The position numbers were made by a program, and so were the translations under genes. Below are positions 39,730 through 53,204 of a stretch of DNA of 64,000 nt, piece by piece. How positions within the stretch are numbered: position 1 is the stretch's first letter; the number at the start of each line of letters is the position of its first letter. This DNA comes from Seriola aureovittata. Its lineage: Eukaryota > Chordata > Actinopteri > Carangiformes > Carangidae. The DNA lies in the NCBI RefSeq assembly GCF_021018895.1, contig NC_079381.1:16202501-16266500 (forward strand), written 5' to 3'. The notes beneath the pieces are model-generated. The model ran no database searches and was not told where the DNA came from. It saw only the letters and a program-made list of their open reading frames with translations.

Positions 39730-42700
39730 CCTGGCCTGGCCTCCTGTAGAGGGAGAAGAACCGTTTACCTCTGGCCACTTTATAACAATGAAAAATCCAA
39801 AACTAACACACATCACTTCCTCATGCATCTGTTTCAACATTTCTCACCAAATCTGTTTGACGTGGTGTATGGCAGTTTTTTTTTTTTTTTTTTTTTTTTA
39901 AAAACATCTTTAAATGTCTTGTTTTGCTCGACCATCATTTCAAAACCTGAAGATGTTCGATTTACAACGATATAGAGCCGATAAAAGCAGCGAGTGTAGC
40001 AAGATTGTAAAAGCTGCAGCCATAAAATTATTACCTTCTTTACACTATTCTTTAGTGAGAAATGACTGATATAAATAATCTATCGATTATCTGTTTCAGC
40101 GCAAACATGTTATATGTATTTCATTATGTTTTATATTCAAGTCTTTGTGTGTTTTGTGTTTTAGTTAGCTGCAAGATATATTTCCCCATCAACATAGTTT
40201 AAGTTGAAAGTTAAATGGCTGGAGGCTGGCATCAGTTTTAAAACACCTCATGCTCTACAAAAATATGATTGGATGCATCAATGTGTTACGTAATATAAAA
40301 CCGCCAAAATAAAAGTGATATTTAAAAAAAAATCATATTAAATTACAGTTAACAGACAAACATTTGTCACAGACTAAGGATACCATCCATATTTGAACTT
40401 GGTATACTGTTTGCTTCAAACTTTGTAAAATTTTAAGGGGCTTGTTTCCTAAATGTGCAGAGGAAGTCCATATTCATCTTTAGTTACTATGAATAATATT
40501 AAGTGGGAGACATTAAGATTCCAACAGAAGAAACAAGCCAGTCATTAGCCCAGAAAGCCAATCACACAAACCACACTCTCTCCTACTTCCTGCTGGTCAT
40601 GTGACATTTTCACTTCTTCCCTGGATCTTCTAGGATTTTATAGACTAAATGATTAATTGGATAATCAAAAAATAATTATTCAATACTGGAGAAAGTCGCT
40701 ATGTGCAGCACTTGCTCATACTTTACCAAGTTCCATTAAACTGTTGCCCCAAAAGAGTTAAGTGACAACAACGGGGAGAGATTAGAGATTTAGAGCCATG
40801 GAGAGAAGAGAAGGACAGATTTCCAATAGATCCATGCCCATCCAGCTGGCTGGATGTATGTGAGGATAAACAGCCTCCACCTGTCTGTCACCGCACAGAC
40901 TACTCAAGCTCTGACTCTGAAGGACACAGACACAGGGAAGTGTGTGTGCAAGCATGCATGGGTAATGGAAGGGTGCTCTGGCAGAAACCGATGCAGCCCA
41001 TTAGTCCGCATCAATACAAATGTTCAGCCAAAACTGCCATGACAACTGCAGACCAAAACCCAAAGCATCCAGTATCACACTGAGAGCTGACAGACCCTCT
41101 CTCTGTCTCTGCCCGCATTTATTGGCGTCCTGAGATTTTCCACAAAATCCAATCCAACATTTTCACAAATCTCAGGTCGCCTCCTCCAATCGAGGTTTCT
41201 GTGTCTTCATGCTGTTTGGCTAATTCTAGTCTTTGTCTATTTTCACCTCATAAACACATTGAAGGAAAAGAGATGAAATGATCACAAAACAACAACATTG
41301 TGGAGAGCATTAACTAAATTAACTGTTTTCTGACTGGTTAAATTTAGTTAAACTGTGTATTCACGTAGACCACAGGAACAAAGAATACAAGGAAACAAAA
41401 TGTTGTTAATAATTACCTTTAATTCAATATCATAAATTAAGGTTTTAAAGTTAAAACCATTTAAATGTGATTTTAAAGTAGCTAAATACCAAACTACAGT
41501 CAAACCCTGAGATGTTAGTGTGTGGTTGGTTAGTTTTCTGACTAGTAACTGCAAATTTAACATGAGGTTTTTCTTTTAACTCGTCAATTTCAGTAGCAAG
41601 AACCATTCGTCAACAAGTCAGATTCTGGTATTGAATGAATATAATGTGTAGTTTCTGCATTTTGTGCCTCCTATCTAAAGGATTATTTGGATAAATTTCT
41701 CAATAATACTAATCCGTCCGCCTTCCACGTGTAAAGAACATCCAAACTATGTCCAAAGAGGAGCTAGTTGGGGTTCGGATATACACCTTTTTTAACAACA
41801 TCTGACTTTCAAAAACTTTGATGTCTCCTTTCTGCTGTTAATCTTTTTCTAATAATAAATACTGCCTTAAACTGCGAATAAGAAAGAAAGAATATGTGAA
41901 ACGCAGGCGACAAACTTTCTCTGCAATCATTCAGGAAGGAGACTCTTGCTCTGTCTCAGTCTTGTGATTAGGACATCAGTTATTAACAGAAGAATAGGGA
42001 CATGAGCAATTAGCTTTGGTGCCAAATACGCTCATTAGGAAGCAAGAGAGTGTCCCATTCCCTAGCCTGTTATTAATACAACTCCAAAATGTAAATGCAG
42101 CAAAAAACAGTGAGATGCACATGAAAATCTGCCATATATATGTCCTTAAAATTCACCCTGAACAGAGGTTTCATTTATGTTTCTGATAATAAACGGCAGA
42201 GTTACAAGGTACATGACAACACTAGGGTTTGCAGTTCTTCTCGGACTGACCCGTTTTCAGCCTGGGTGACAGGAAGGAGGTCTTAATGCTCCTTCGCCAA
42301 CAGTCAGATCTCGTTCCCTTTGGTTTGACTTGGTTTGACTGGTTTGTGCTGTGTTTACCGCCTGTCAGTGTTTACTGAGAGCAACAGCGAGGCAAAACAA
42401 ACATGTCTGCTGACAACAGGAAAACTGCAAACAAGTGACAAACACCTGGAAGGATTAAACATTCATACTGTCCTACTGACCTTTTTCATTTAGAGAGGAG
42501 AATATACTGGTACAGAAAAACATCTATGTATCCATTGCTGTGTATCATTTTTAACTGTTGTTATCCAACGTAAACCAAAGCCGTTTGCTTATTGTGCTTT
42601 TTATAAACTGTTTTAAGCACCATGCAGCTGGACAGTAATGTCCTTAGTTGTTTAGGGCTGCATCATTTCAGCTCTGAAGTTGCAGAAGAACTTCTGTATC

Positions 42701-43580
42701 TAACAAGACATGGCGGACATTTTTGGAGATGTCTACTATGGCTGCTACTGTTGCAAAAAGCATTACAAAAGGTTTGGAGGTGTACTGACCTACTGAAGTT
42801 TTACCGAGAGCTAATGAAATTACTTAGGCCCTAAAAATCAGAATTAAGGCTTGATATTAATGCTAATCTTGCTTGCTCACAATGGCCCATCTCTGTACAC
42901 TAAAGCACTGCAGGAATAGTGTAACCGGATCTGTTCGATTGTCTCTCGAGGCTGCCATTAGTCCAGTCCAACACTGCAGTGCACACTACCACAAAATCTG
43001 CCAACACCTGCAAATACAGGCTGAATGAAGTCTTAAAGTATCTCTAAAACTGCATGAAAAAGAAAGACAAAAGAGGAGCAGCTTTCAAATATTCTTCTGT
43101 TTTTTTTTTTTGCTGTGTCAGGGCCATCACCTTGATGCCTGAGTAAACAAAGGATAGAGACGACACATGCTGTATTGTGCATTCACAAAAACTACTAATG
43201 GTGTTAAAAATCAGATAATTTCCATGACATGACATGCAAAGGAGCATTTGTTTCATTTCCTGCTGCATTGCCACAAATGTTAACTGAATAATCCAGCTGT
43301 TCAATACTATACACCCTCCCTATCATTGACATCTCTAGTGCATCTTTTTCTGCTGCATAAACACTATGCTAAAGCAAACGTTCAGGCCACAGAGTTGTTT
43401 ATTTCTTCTGGACATTAACAATGGCTGTAGATGCAAGAAGCTCGCTCTCCCTATCTGCGCAGAATGTTGTCATCTCACAAACACAGGCGCCCCCGCCTCA
43501 CCAGCACCCCTGTTTCTCGTCTCTCTCAGAAATGTAGGTGCAGGGGCTCGGCCAGCCTCCGCTCCTGTTTAAGAGTGCAA

Positions 43581-43614
43581 TTGCTATGGAAACCAAACGC
43601 ATTACCATGGCAAC
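43581..43614. promoter_or_regulatory. Tandem RFX X-box-like sites
   Basis: TTGCTATGGAAAC (43581-43593) and ATTACCATGGCAAC (43601-43614) are two full palindromic RFX-type sites only 7 nt apart, inside a GC-richer 250-bp block of add1 intron 1. This looks like an enhancer or ciliary-gene-type element; function is not shown. Confidence 0.4.
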
Positions 43615-45429
43615 ACGGGACAGCCTTTCAAAGATTAGTGTTATGTAAGAACAGCTGTAGGCCAGCATCACACTGCAAGCCAGTCAGTGTCACAAGGCGC
43701 ACATCCTCAAACTAATGTGTAACTCACTTTACATTAGACTCAAAATATCTCAGTGACTTTAAGTCAGAACGACTCAAGCACAACTAGACTTTCAATACAC
43801 ACTGAATAAAAAACATGGCAACGGAAATATAAAATTGCAAATCAAATACTATACTTCTATGGACCATTGAGCTAATTAATATTTATAAACTTACTTCTGT
43901 TCAAGATACAAACCCGAAAGCTCAACTCCAGAAATGTCACTGTGCATCAGAAGCTCCTGTCATTTTGCATCAGTGAATTAGTGTCACAACATGTTAGGAC
44001 AAACCATGACAACCAGCTCCTCTACTTGAACCCTCTTTCGGAGGGACAGAATAAACTGAACATAAAAAATGCACCAAATGTACAAATGGCACATTTTGTG
44101 AAGGCCCGTCTTCTTAAAGGCATTCTCACCCTTCCCTCCACAACCTTGCACATTAGATAACCTGTATTGGAAAGTACCGCATCTTCAATGAGTGGAACCA
44201 TGGGTGTTGGCTGAAGTTTGCAAATTATGGACCACCCTGCAAATGTTGGGGATTTTATGGCAGGCTCTGACTGTCTGGCTGACTGCTCAGGGCCCTGTCG
44301 GTGTGGAAGAAAGATTCAGCTTCTCCAAGCTCTGGCTGATGGCAAGTGTCTCTCTTATCTTTGACAAACAGCAGTAACAGCAAAACCACTTTGATTGAGC
44401 TTCTGCCTTTAGGATGCTGCTATAGAGTGCCTGCTATGAAGACCTAACACACTGAGGATTGCCTGCGTACTGACAATGAACATGTGACAGCGTGTTGCAC
44501 ATTAAAAGCTGCTATTTCTGCCTCCGTTTTTCACTCTGGATGTGGGAAACCCGTGGACTGCATGCAGGATTTTCTTCATCTCTAAGCAACGGGAAAATGT
44601 TGTGATGATGAATCAAGGATCACATTCATACAGTACGATATAAGCCACCTGCTTTTGTGTGAGGAGTCAGGAGACATTTTGATTTGTCATTATAAGAACC
44701 AAGTGTTTTTATACTTCATGCTTCGAAGGCACCAAAAGGAAATGGCAGCCAAACACTTGAACCTGTTACACCATGACACTGACGGGAATATCATTAGTTT
44801 TCCAGATATTTCGTCATAAACCAAAATAATGGACAAAATAAAAGTTTGACCTGATGGTGGCTATGGCACAAAATTTCATCTGCAATCCAACAATTGTTAT
44901 ATTTCAATCTGGACAAAGTAGCAGGCCCACTGGCCAACTGCCCCTCACATCTGTGAATTAAATACCTAACAAATCATGGTTAACCATAACTGAAGTGCCT
45001 GCCAGGAAGATGTGCATCTATACATCTGAGAAGGAAAATGAGCAGGTTACTGTTGCGTTAAACGAGGGGTAGAATTTCCTCTACATGTCTGACTCAAACT
45101 GATGTGTTGAACTTGCGCTGACACCACTAAATGCAGATGTTTCCATTCTCTACGGGGGCAGCTATGAGGCAACGACAGGAAGAGAAAAAGGCAGAGATAC
45201 TATATGATTAGAAGCATCAGAATCTCTGCTCTCCCACAGTGCATTTCTCTCTTTAAACTGCTTGACATATATTGTATATATTTCAATTTCATCATAATTC
45301 TCTTTTTAGAGACGGAAGCTATCACTAAAAGACATATTTTCTGCATGACTAAGCTCTCTGAAAAAAGATCCATTTAGTTCTTTCCAAAAATATGCCAATC
45401 AAGCAATTGCCAGTGAAAAGATCATTGTG

Positions 45430-45436
<7 letters not shown>

Positions 45437-45461
<25 letters not shown>

Positions 45462-45507
45462 GAACTAAGATGGTCTCAAAGTTTTGCTGGTCTTTCTGTA
45501 ACAGTCT

Positions 45508-45555
<48 letters not shown>
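45437..45555. repeat. Poly(A) and (TG)n tracts
   Basis: 25 A at 45437-45461 and about 22 TG units at 45511-45555, in add1 intron 1. Confidence 0.9.
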
Positions 45556-45557
<2 letters not shown>

Positions 45558-45663
45558 AATTTTCAGACATTCAAGAGAAGGAGTTAGACAGGGCTCTTTA
45601 TATCTCTGAGCTGGATGCCTATCATTACTGGGGATAAGGAATCCATGAGCAACTGCTCTTTAC

Positions 45664-45692
45664 TGTGTGTGTGTGTGTGTGTGTTTGTTTGT

Positions 45693-45743
<51 letters not shown>

Positions 45744-45745
45744 GG
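45664..45745. repeat. Compound (GT)n-(G)n tract
   Basis: GT repeats with TTTG interruptions run directly into 19 consecutive G (45727-45745). This could adopt Z-DNA or G-quadruplex structure. Confidence 0.9.
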
Positions 45746-45974
45746 TGTTACAGACCCTAACTACTGTGACTGGCAAAAATGCTTCAGGTGACATTTAAGC
45801 ACTACACCATGTATGGTCTTGTGCAGCAGACAGTAATGTGTGGTGTTATTTACAACATGGGGTAACAGCAGACAAATACAGCGTTCAACAAAATGGGGAA
45901 ACAACAATAGATGTGCATATTACCAACTCATTAGCGACTGATCTGACGAGTTTATCAATCAAAACATTTGGTCT

Positions 45975-46262
45975 ATAGGTGCAACAATTATTTGATTAAT
46001 CAATTCGTTGATTGACAGAAATTGAATCTTCTAATCTCTATTTTCTAGTCGGAGTCATATTGGAGACAAAGGTGCCAAATATTTGCTGGTTCAAGCCTCT
46101 CAGATGTGACGATTTAATCTTTTCTTTGTCATACATGAAAGTATAGTGGATATCTTTGGGTGGTGGATTGTTAGACAAATAAAACAATATATATGAATAT
46201 TGTTGTGGTTAATTATAGTGGGCATTATTCTCAAATTTACGATTAATTGAGAAACTAAAATC
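45975..46262. repeat. Dispersed ATTAATCGA-type repeat copy
   Basis: It starts GGTGCAACAATTATTTGATT and includes GGATATCTTTGGGTGGTGGA and GATTAATTGAGAAACTAAAA, the shared phrases of the family also seen at 62385-62660. Confidence 0.55.
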
Positions 46263-47629
46263 TATACTGAAAAACACTGAAAAGATGTGCCGGGCTCATT
46301 GAAGTCAGGCGGACAGGCCTGGAGGTGTTATGGAGGATTATAGTTCATTGTGCCAGCTAGAAGGATGTCACTTTATCATCCACTCACTCACTACATTACA
46401 TTTAGTCTACGTAATCATATTCCAGAGTGCAGCTTCCAGGTATTTGTGCTTAGTCAACTGATGATAACCTTGTGAGAAAAAAGCATCAGTGGGATCCAGT
46501 GACCCAAAGCAAAGAGGAACTAGAATGAAAGTTTAAGGAAAGTAATGTGACCTTTTCCTGTCCGATTTCCAAACTAAAACGTAATTTATGACTTTGAGAT
46601 TAATTACAGCCAACCGATACGCCACTGTTTGATTTGAAAGCTAGGAAAAATAGCTCCTCAGACGAAGCTAACAAAATTCTTTCTTAAAATGTAAAGTAAG
46701 TAAGCTTCACCACCCGTGAGACTAACAGTATGGGAAAGGTATTATCTGTCACTGTCTGCCAGGGCCAGGCAAGACGCAGTGTTGTGTTAGCATGCGAGTA
46801 CAGTGGCCCAGGGTTTATCTGGCTGTCGCACGTCATATGGGACAGAGTGGCGGAAGATTGCTGTCTGAAACAACACACCCCTCCCTGTACAGTTTCCCTA
46901 GACACACACTCTGGCCTGTACTATCATGTGTGCATCTGTGTAGCACTCTGCTAGGCTAAATATTTGACTCCAAACATAGCTACATATATTGATATGATCT
47001 TTAGTGACCTCTGAAGTGTGAATGCAAGTTCAAGAATGTCTGTTTTTACATCTTTAACTTTAAAAAAAAAAAAAAAAGCATCCTGAAGCCTTGGTAAGCG
47101 ATCACATATGAAGAGGAAGGAAGGAAAGAGTGAAATAGAGAGAAAGGACCTGAAATGAGGAACACATTTTCAGCTGCACTGCAGTCAAGGGTGTGGGCGT
47201 GAGGAGTGGGAGTAAAACAAACACAGAGCTCTGTATCTAGAGTGAGTGTACATGCATGTGTGTAGTAGTGTAGTGTGTGTTGAGGGTGGCAACACAGAGC
47301 CAGACTGACAGAGCTAAGCTGCCTCCTCCTTTGGGAATTTCACTCATTGTAACAGAATGACCAAATCCAGGGAGTTACCTTCCATTAACACACACACAAT
47401 TTATCTTGACAGTTTGGCTTTGCTAATCCTCATACTGTGTAAGGGGGAAGGGACTTCACAGTTCACTTTAGAAAGAGGGCCAGAGACAGCAACAACATGG
47501 TGTTTATCTCCTTCAGTTTGGGCCTAAAAGCAAACAGCTAACTGTCAGTGAACAAGGCAACACCGCACATTGAAACATTACAAAGCTCCAGGTAAATATC
47601 AGCTCTGCATCCCCTCTCTAATGCTGTTG

Positions 47630-47840
47630 TTAGGCCTACAAATTATAGATTAATCTGTCAATTATTTTTACAACTGCCATATCAATCCTTCAGTCTATAA
47701 AATGTCACAAAACAGTGAAACCCGTCACAAGTGTTATCTGATCAACAGCACACATCCTGTTGATAATTCCATTTACTCTTATATTAAATTTAAAAAAGAA
47801 GAAAATTGTCACATTTGAGAAACTTTTGCTCAATTAATGA
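47630..47840. repeat. Dispersed ATTAATCGA-type repeat copy
   Basis: It includes ATAGATTAATCTGTCAATTA, GTCTATAAAATGTCACAAAA and CAGTGAAACCCGTCACAAG, in reverse orientation to the 46.0-kb copy. Confidence 0.55.
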
Positions 47841-48717
47841 CTCCTTACGATAAATTTTGTGTACAGTGTATTACCATGCACTGTCATTGCATAGTGTATA
47901 TTTAGAGTATGGTCCAAGTTTTATCTTAAGTTTTTTTGGTTTGTAATCTATACATTGATTAAGTATTTTCTTTATGGTTGATGTGATTTGATTGCTGTAA
48001 CAGTATAAACATTGGGATTAACAAAATAGCCTCCTCTATCTGATTCAGTGCGTTTTTGTGTTTTTTTTCTTATGCTGATTTGCATAACTTATGTGCTTAC
48101 AATTTAAAAATCAATGTGCAGAGTTAATATCATGCAGGATATGTTGCTGTGTCTGACCTCGGACAGGAAACTGCTCCATCACCACACCACTGAATACAGC
48201 CCAGATTCCCCCTGCTTCAACACACGCCCAGACCAGAAACAGCACCCAGTGCTGAAACATTAAATGGGGAAATGAATCAAACTAAGCAGCACAAGAGTAG
48301 GAAATGAAATGCCTACAGTACCTGTGCGCATGTGAAATGCAAAATAATGCAACTACAGGCCTTACTCGGGCAGCAGGCTAACGAGTCTTGGAGCCAAACA
48401 CACCGGGCACAGTGTGCGTAGCCCTGGACTGTTTTTGTTCTTCACAGGAAACCGTATATGAGGAGGTGAACTCACTAAACAGCACGCAAACACACAAATA
48501 GTCGTTTTACAATTAGAAAAACGTGCTCGACCTCCTCTCTGCAGACTCTCCAGATCAAAGGCAACGTACTAGCAAAACAGTGGGAGAGCTCGCGACTCTG
48601 AAACACAAGGAGAACGACTATGGCACCAACATTAAAAAAAAAACACACATGGGCCGTGTTGCATCGGGCAAACACTCCCGCTGAAATGCAAACCGTATCG
48701 ACTATTTCGGAGCTTAC

Positions 48718-48890
48718 CCTCTCTTGGAAGAAGTGATGAAATATAAACAACGCTCGATGAAAGCTGCACGGCGGTTTTCACTATCTTTATCCCCTACCCT
48801 GGTGATCTCAGAGTGGGTTTATCTCCCTGCGCTTGTCGGCCCTGCGTGGTCGCTCCGCCCATCCACCATCATCCCACTTGGGTGCGGCAA
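48718..48890 (-). other. add1: add1 non-coding exon 1 (5' end approximate)
   Basis: On the minus strand CAAGAGAGG followed by GTAAGC (donor at 48717) is a consensus 5' splice site at the edge of a GC-rich, CpG-containing block. It fits the missing upstream exon of add1. The transcription start near 48890 is estimated from the promoter motifs. Confidence 0.5.
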
Positions 48891-49010
48891 ACGGGTTAAT
48901 CTGCGGCTGCTCATTGGTCACCCGGAGGCACGTGACAGTGCCGGGGACTGTGGTTGGTTGGGTGGCTATGGGCCCGCCCCGCAGAAAGGGGCTTTGGGTT
49001 TATTGCTAAA
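48820..49010 (-). promoter_or_regulatory. add1 CpG-type promoter region
   Basis: A GC-rich block with CpGs contains a CCAAT box on the minus strand (ATTGG at 48912-48916), a CACGTGAC E-box (48929-48936) and a GC box (GGGCCCGCCCCGC near 48970). No TATA box is evident. Its location just upstream of the inferred non-coding exon supports promoter function. Confidence 0.5.
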
Positions 49011-49624
49011 ATCTAATGCCATGACGCTTAGCAGAGGAGGGTAGAGCCTGGTGCTAGTCAGATCCTGAAGATATTCATAGTTTATATTCCAGATTGATAC
49101 CTGCCCCATTGGTGGAGGTAATGAGCCAATACTTTAGAAACAAGTGGGCTCACCAAAAGTGCTGTGGCTACCACTAACAGCTGTTCTCTTTATGTATTTA
49201 TCTAATGATACTTTTCTTTTGCTTGATAAAGAGGAGAAGGTTAGATCCTGGTCTGTGGTTTATTTTTTCCAGATTCATACATTGAAGGTGGGAATGCACC
49301 AGTAAGTTACTGTATTATCTGGCTGAATAGATGTGCAAAAACACCACTGCATCACTGCTTATCTTGACCTACATACTTAAAAAAGTAACACAAAATAATA
49401 AAAAGCATACACTGTATGTTCACGTACAATATGTCACCATAGAGTACTTTTGTTCACAGGCACCATATTTATTTGTGTTTTAATATTAGCTTTGAGAGAA
49501 TACACATTGAGTTTAGCCAAATCAACAGAGCAAAGGCATAGATAAACACTTTATTCTTTTAGGCTTCATCTCTTTGTACCTATGCAAACATTTCAGATTT
49601 TTACATCTTTGGTAAAAAATAAAA

Positions 49625-49662
49625 AATAAAATAATAATAATAATAGTAATAATAATAATAAA
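49625..49662. repeat. (AAT)n microsatellite
   Basis: About 12 AAT units with one AGT interruption. Confidence 0.85.
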
Positions 49663-50573
49663 AAGTGAAACAAAAAGTGAAAAACAGTCTCTATTTGTAA
49701 AATTGCTGCCAAATTCTATTTACAGTTGTGCAGCTGTTGTAGTTTCAACACTAGTGCAGCAGAAGTCCTCATGCTCACTCTGGTGCAGTCAGGTAGGCTA
49801 TTTTAAAACTAACCTGATGGCACTCGAGGTCAATTACATCACACTGATACTAACTACACAGACTTTGCACTATGTATTCTGCACAACTGTAAAAAATATA
49901 TATGTATTTCCAACCATCCATTAGGGGGCGCTGTTAGTTTATATGTTAGAGATAGGAGGCGGGATTTCCGGTGAGAGCTTTACCCACTGTCACCTTTGGC
50001 ACAATCGCAGAAGTACAATATACTGTATAAATTCTTTATTTCTTTATTTTAGAGAAACATGCACATCAACAGTATGCACACAAAAACTCTCATATTTAAA
50101 GTTAAAAGAGAGAGAAAAAGAAATATTAAGAAAAAGTAGCCTAATACAAATTCTATAATACAAATATTGTATCATCGAGCCATAAGAAATCTATCAAAGA
50201 ACCAATTAAGTTTTAAGTACCTTGTCTTTTATTAATGCAGTTCTTGATTTTTTAAAAATGGTTTGGAGACTGTCCATCTCTTCTTGTGAATGTGGAATTT
50301 TCCCAATACTAGAATTAACTGCACAACATCCTTCAAAACATAAAAAATGCCTTTATCCATCTCAAGTGTAACACCTTCATGGTCTGTTATGCATTCATTA
50401 CATAATTACAGCAGAAACTGCACAAATGGATTCAATTATAGAGGATTTCATCAAACATAAGGATGACATGTTTAAAATTGCCACTAGATGGTGCTGCTTT
50501 GACACACTACTCACGGAACACTGATGTTAAAGACTATTTCCTACAGCCAGTGGAAGTTATGGGAAGTTATATA

Positions 50574-50972
50574 CCTTTACACTGGGTTGCCAAATTATTA
50601 GATGCGCCTATAGCTAAAGCTAATGCAACAGTCCTGCAATAAATCATATCTTCACAAAGGTTATAATGTTCAGGTTTTGTTGAATCTGTTTTAGAGAGCT
50701 GTTAATTTGATGTCATTTTGGAGGCTGCAGTTTGAATTGTATTGTATTGCATTGTAATGACAGGTGTCTCTATTAGTTTCTTCACCCCATTTATATTAAT
50801 GGGGAGTAATTCAAATCAACAGCACCACAAACCACAGCCTCCAAAATGATTGTACAGTTGAATCAACACCTACTTAAACAGTTTCAACAAAACCTGAACA
50901 TTATAACCTTCATGAAGATAGGATTTATTATAGAGCTGCATTAGGCTAATAATTAATTTTGAGTGTAAGGAA
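50574..50972. mobile_element. Fold-back MITE (about 400 bp) with long inverted repeats
   Basis: The arms at 50574-50735 and 50822-50972 are inverted copies. Both contain GGTTATAATGTTCAGGTTTT then GTTGAA, and CATTTTGGAGGCTG, with AAATTATTAG and CCTTTACACT toward the outer ends. The loop is about 85 bp. No coding capacity. The family is not identified and the flanking duplication is not clear. Confidence 0.75.
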
Positions 50973-53204
50973 ACATGTCATTCATTTATTCAGAACAGAA
51001 AGAAGGGACGGAAGTTTCAAAGAGGGGAGTAGAGGTCAGTCACAGGTTACAACATAAACAACAAGAACACAAAACTCTTGTCTTTTTCCACTTTTGTGTA
51101 GTTGTGAACATATCTGGTATGAATGAGGCAGGATGTCCTTGTCCCACTGTCCCTCAGGAACTATATCCTTTGAGTGGGATTTAAGACAGCTGCTCAACAA
51201 CAGTCTTAACAGTTCAAAGTCATGTTCAAAGTTCTGTTCCAGTTAATTAAGTTATTAGCATGTTACATTTTTATTTCTTCAAAGCACAGTCAACATAATG
51301 GGTGAATAGGAAACAGGGCAGAAGTTCCACGGTTGGTCCATCACAGGCCAACATCACTGCTCATTTTGGTGTATGACAACAGTACCAGCTCTATTTGATC
51401 TCTGATTATAGCTGTCAGGCTATCATCCTTCAGGACTGTATACTGAAAGTTTAAATACTTTTCAGCCATAGAAGTCATTGTTTAGGTGGAAAACTTAAAC
51501 TGTACCAACTCTTGTAATAATAAAAATTGAATATGAAATATTTTACGCTTAAAACTCCTGAGTTTCTGGCATATACATTTAATATGAGTAGACCACTGGC
51601 CCTGACCTCTGACTCTTATGGTGTTAATCCTGTCCCGTACCAGTCGACACACATGCACTCCCCCCTTGACTGATCTCAGACCAGTGCTGGCCTTTCCAGT
51701 GTTGTGAATAATTGTGGCCTGCCTTGTAGCATGGATACACCAGCTAGGGACTCTAAATATATCCAACTGGTGTGTCTGAAGAGCTCAGGCATGAAGATCA
51801 TATACTTACTTTTGAAATCTACACCTTAGGCTATCACTTTCTCATCCATTGTGTGTGTGTCTGACTCAGTCCATGTTACATTTACATTTTGGACATTTAT
51901 CTGATATTCTTATCCAGAGCAGCATTAAAATAAGGTTCACTGTGAAGTGTCTTTGTGTCTCTGTGTTTGCATGTTCGTTTTTAAAAACACCTACCATTTA
52001 AGCATTAAAATGTCATTCTCATGCTGAGTAACAGTAAATTAACAGCTAACATGTACAACTTGTGTGTCCATGAAAGAGAGACAGGAATAAGGAGAGGTGT
52101 ACTGACAAGACAAGAAAAACCTATAAGGACAGAGAAATTTATGATACAGAAACTAGATAAGTAAATAAAATGTCTTCAGGAATACAGATCTGGCTAAGTG
52201 GCAACAAATCATTTGAGCTCCAGTATTATGTTTGGGTTTCAGCACACATTCCTTGGTCACCTGTTTTCTCTTAGCAGCACATGTCACAGAGTGAGTGAAG
52301 ATAAACCCAGCTGCTTTTCGTATTCATTTCAGGCAGCACTTACCGTCCCCTTTTAACTGCAGCCAGCCTTCAACTCTAAGCTCTCAAATCACTAGGGGCT
52401 GATATGAATATAAACAATTTGTAGTATAGCTGATGATGCCTTGGAGTATTGGCATAATTAAGGATCCGGCTTAATTCTTCCTTGTGGATGTAAAAGGACA
52501 TTATAGACTTATTCGAGCTAAATTGGGCAGGTAAATTTCTCTACGTTTGTTATTCAATGAGCCCACAAAGCAGCCACAGAGGTAGACAGCGGCGCTGTTC
52601 TGTCTTACACCAGCAGCAATCTGTCTTTCACTCAAAGATGGTATTGTATTCAGCCTGCAGTGGCATGGAAAGCCCCACTCCCTCCTCCTCTGCCCTGCAC
52701 AATGAGACAAGGGTCAGCCTGTCTTTCCTCCACTGTGTTTTTGATTCACTTCTCCTTTAGGAAAATGTTGTACAACCTTTGACCCCCACTGATGACCTTT
52801 TAAACCCACTAGCTCCACCTACAGAGTCCCCTTCAGCCAGGGTTTTAAGGTAACTGACTCCTCACCAGGGTTGTAGCTAGCTAACATAGAGGACACTGAG
52901 GTCATGTCCTCTGTCATATCTCTGGAAATCTGGGGGGTTCAATGACATGAGGACAAGTTTACATTTTATGACTACACACACATTGCACATGATGGCCTGT
53001 TTTAGGCTGATTTTGATATTCAGATTCAGATTAAAATCACTTAAAATCTGAAAAAAAGAAAGGAAATAAAACGCAATTAGTCTTCTTCATCAGATTACCA
53101 TTCAGAAGTGAAGCAACGGCTTTGAAACAACTGTTCGTCAAGAATATAAAGGACACATTATAAATGAACAGTTGCATGAAAAATAAAATGTGAACTTTGA
53201 CTTT

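Larger units (their letters stand above)
39744..48717 (-). other. add1: add1 intron 1 (9 kb)
   Basis: Large first intron between the inferred non-coding exon 1 and the start-codon exon. It contains a poly-T tract (39879-39899), dispersed-repeat copies (about 39995-40110, 45975-46262, 47630-47840), homopolymers and GT/G tracts (45437-45745), and a tandem RFX X-box cluster (43581-43614) in a GC-richer block. No coding exon seen. An alternative first exon cannot be excluded. Confidence 0.6.
49030..53200. other. Intergenic region between add1 and the next + gene
   Basis: No coding region found. It holds an (AAT)n repeat (49625-49662), a fold-back MITE (50574-50972) and unique AT-rich sequence. 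The flanking genes are transcribed away from it. Confidence 0.6.
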
